From Mycobacterium mantenii (GTDB lineage Bacteria > Actinomycetota > Actinomycetes > Mycobacteriales > Mycobacteriaceae), in NCBI RefSeq assembly GCF_010731775.1, contig NZ_AP022590.1:4836001-4900000 (forward strand): 64,000 nucleotides of DNA. The letters run 5' to 3'. The notes beneath the pieces were generated by a model. That model was given only the letters and a program-made list of their open reading frames with translations, made no database searches and was not told the DNA's origin. Positions within the stretch are counted from its first letter, which is position 1; the number at the start of each line of letters is the position of its first letter. A program made the translations under genes and the position numbers. Of this stretch, positions 63,296-64,000 are shown piece by piece.

Positions 63296-64000
63296 ATGAT
63301 CGCACGTCACAGCCCTCGTCTCCTTGCTCCTGCGGTGCTCGCGGTGTCGTGCGTCGGCGCCTCGGTCCCCGCGTCCGCCATCCCGTCCGCGGGCGCTGGT
63401 CCGTGCCCGGACGTGCAGGTGGTATTCGCCCGCGGCACCGACGATCCACCCGGCCTCGGACCGACCGGACAGGCATTCGTCGACTCGCTCCACCCGCGCG
63501 TCGGCGCAAAGTCCTTCGACGTGTATCCGGTCAATTACCCCGCCACCCATGACTGGACGAGCGCGGGCGAGGCCGGCGTCAGCGACGCGGGCGCACACGT
63601 CGTTTCGATGGCGCACGACTGTCCCGACACCAAGATGGTGCTCGGCGGGTATTCACAAGGCGCTGCCGTGATGGGCTTTGTCACCTCGCCTGTCGTCCCG
63701 AATGGGATCGATCCGGCGACCGTGCCCAAACCGATGGATCCGGAGGTCGCCAACCACGTCTCTTCCGTCGTGCTCTTCGCACTGCCCAGCGAGAAGGCGA
63801 TGAACTTCTTCGGCGAGCCGCCGGTCGCCATCGGCCCGCTCTATCAGGCCAAGACCATCCAGGTGTGCGCGGCCGAGGACCCGATCTGCTCCGACGGGAT
63901 GAATTTCGCCGCACACGACACGTATTCGACCAACGTGGCAATGATCGACAAGGGCGCAGCCTTTGCGGCCAGCCTTCTCGGCGGAGGTCCTGCCGGGCGC
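63296..64000 (+). CDS. Cutinase-family secreted esterase (3' end beyond window)
   Basis: 235 residues to the window edge, without stop. Signal peptide (LLAPAVLAVSCVGASVPASA), then cutinase features: VVFARGTDDPPGLGPTG, nucleophile Ser120 in GGYSQGAAVM, Asp195 in CAAEDPICSD and His207 in FAAHDTYSTN. Cys pairs fit the usual disulfides (CPD/CPD and VCAAEDPIC). Mycobacterial culp proteins are secreted esterases or phospholipases. Little should be missing at the C-terminus. Confidence 0.9.
   Translation, partial: MIARHSPRLLAPAVLAVSCVGASVPASAIPSAGAGPCPDVQVVFARGTDDPPGLGPTGQAFVDSLHPRVGAKSFDVYPVNYPATHDWTSAGEAGVSDAGAHVVSMAHDCPDTKMVLGGYSQGAAVMGFVTSPVVPNGIDPATVPKPMDPEVANHVSSVVLFALPSEKAMNFFGEPPVAIGPLYQAKTIQVCAAEDPICSDGMNFAAHDTYSTNVAMIDKGAAFAASLLGGGPAGR

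Overview
The window comes from a high-GC mycobacterium, most likely a slow-growing nontuberculous species close to the M. avium complex. The gene order follows the M. tuberculosis Rv3800c-Rv3752c interval in inverted orientation: pks13 end, accD4, fadE35, embB/embA/embC, aftA, dprE2, dprE1, Rv3789, Rv3788, the galactan exporter with glfT1, bpa, Rv3779, lipE, echA21, hisC2, tcrXY, lpqH, Rv3762c, fadE36, proXVWZ, tyrA, tadA. Two traits fit a M. avium-like genome: an embR-derived sequence lies beside embA, and DprE1 has Ala in place of the benzothiazinone-target Cys.

Layout. 1-1906: end of Pks13 and AccD4 (mycolate condensation). 2028-5619: fadE35 with an accessory Crp-like regulator, a GarA-like FHA protein and a secreted protein that has an exact Crp-type palindrome before its start. 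5790-22642: the cell-wall arabinan block on the minus strand (greA-like, GtrA, dprE1, dprE2, aftA, embC, embA, embB). Here embC and embA are separated by about 2 kb holding an ArsR/SRPBCC/DinB-like operon and a 5'-truncated embR. 22830-24434: an accessory dioxygenase and SnoaL-like protein. 24546-29663: O-antigen-type ABC exporter with GlfT1, proteasome activator Bpa, and the Rv3779 glycosyltransferase. 29782-37873: assorted metabolic genes, a tRNA-Ser, and a release-factor-like pseudogene with two frameshifts.

37957-39607 holds tRNA-Ser and tRNA-Arg. A 35-bp copy of the tRNA-Arg 3' end recurs 666 bp downstream and brackets a whiB4-like gene, as expected for a relic of an integrated element. 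A 42-residue glycine-rich repeat ORF lies just beyond it. 39617-46474: a membrane protein, an APH-fold kinase, a methyltransferase, two tiny membrane proteins, TcrXY and LpqH. 46652-55891: alkyl sulfatase, then a five-gene minus-strand operon (APH-like kinase, SDR, acyl-CoA dehydrogenase, TetR regulator, quinone oxidoreductase) preceded by a clean 19-bp operator-like palindrome; then phosphoglycerate-mutase-like and FadE36. 55888-62549: osmoprotectant ABC transporter ProXVWZ, Rv3755c, TyrA, TadA with its partner protein, and tRNA-Ser(CGA). 62602-64000: a small secreted Pro-rich protein and a cutinase cut by the window end.

All names come from reading the sequence and from remembered family features; no database search was run. 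The most unusual elements are the embR remnant, the duplicated Crp/GarA pair, the tRNA-Arg-flanked whiB segment, the glycine-rich peptide, and the kinase/dehydrogenase operon with its palindrome.
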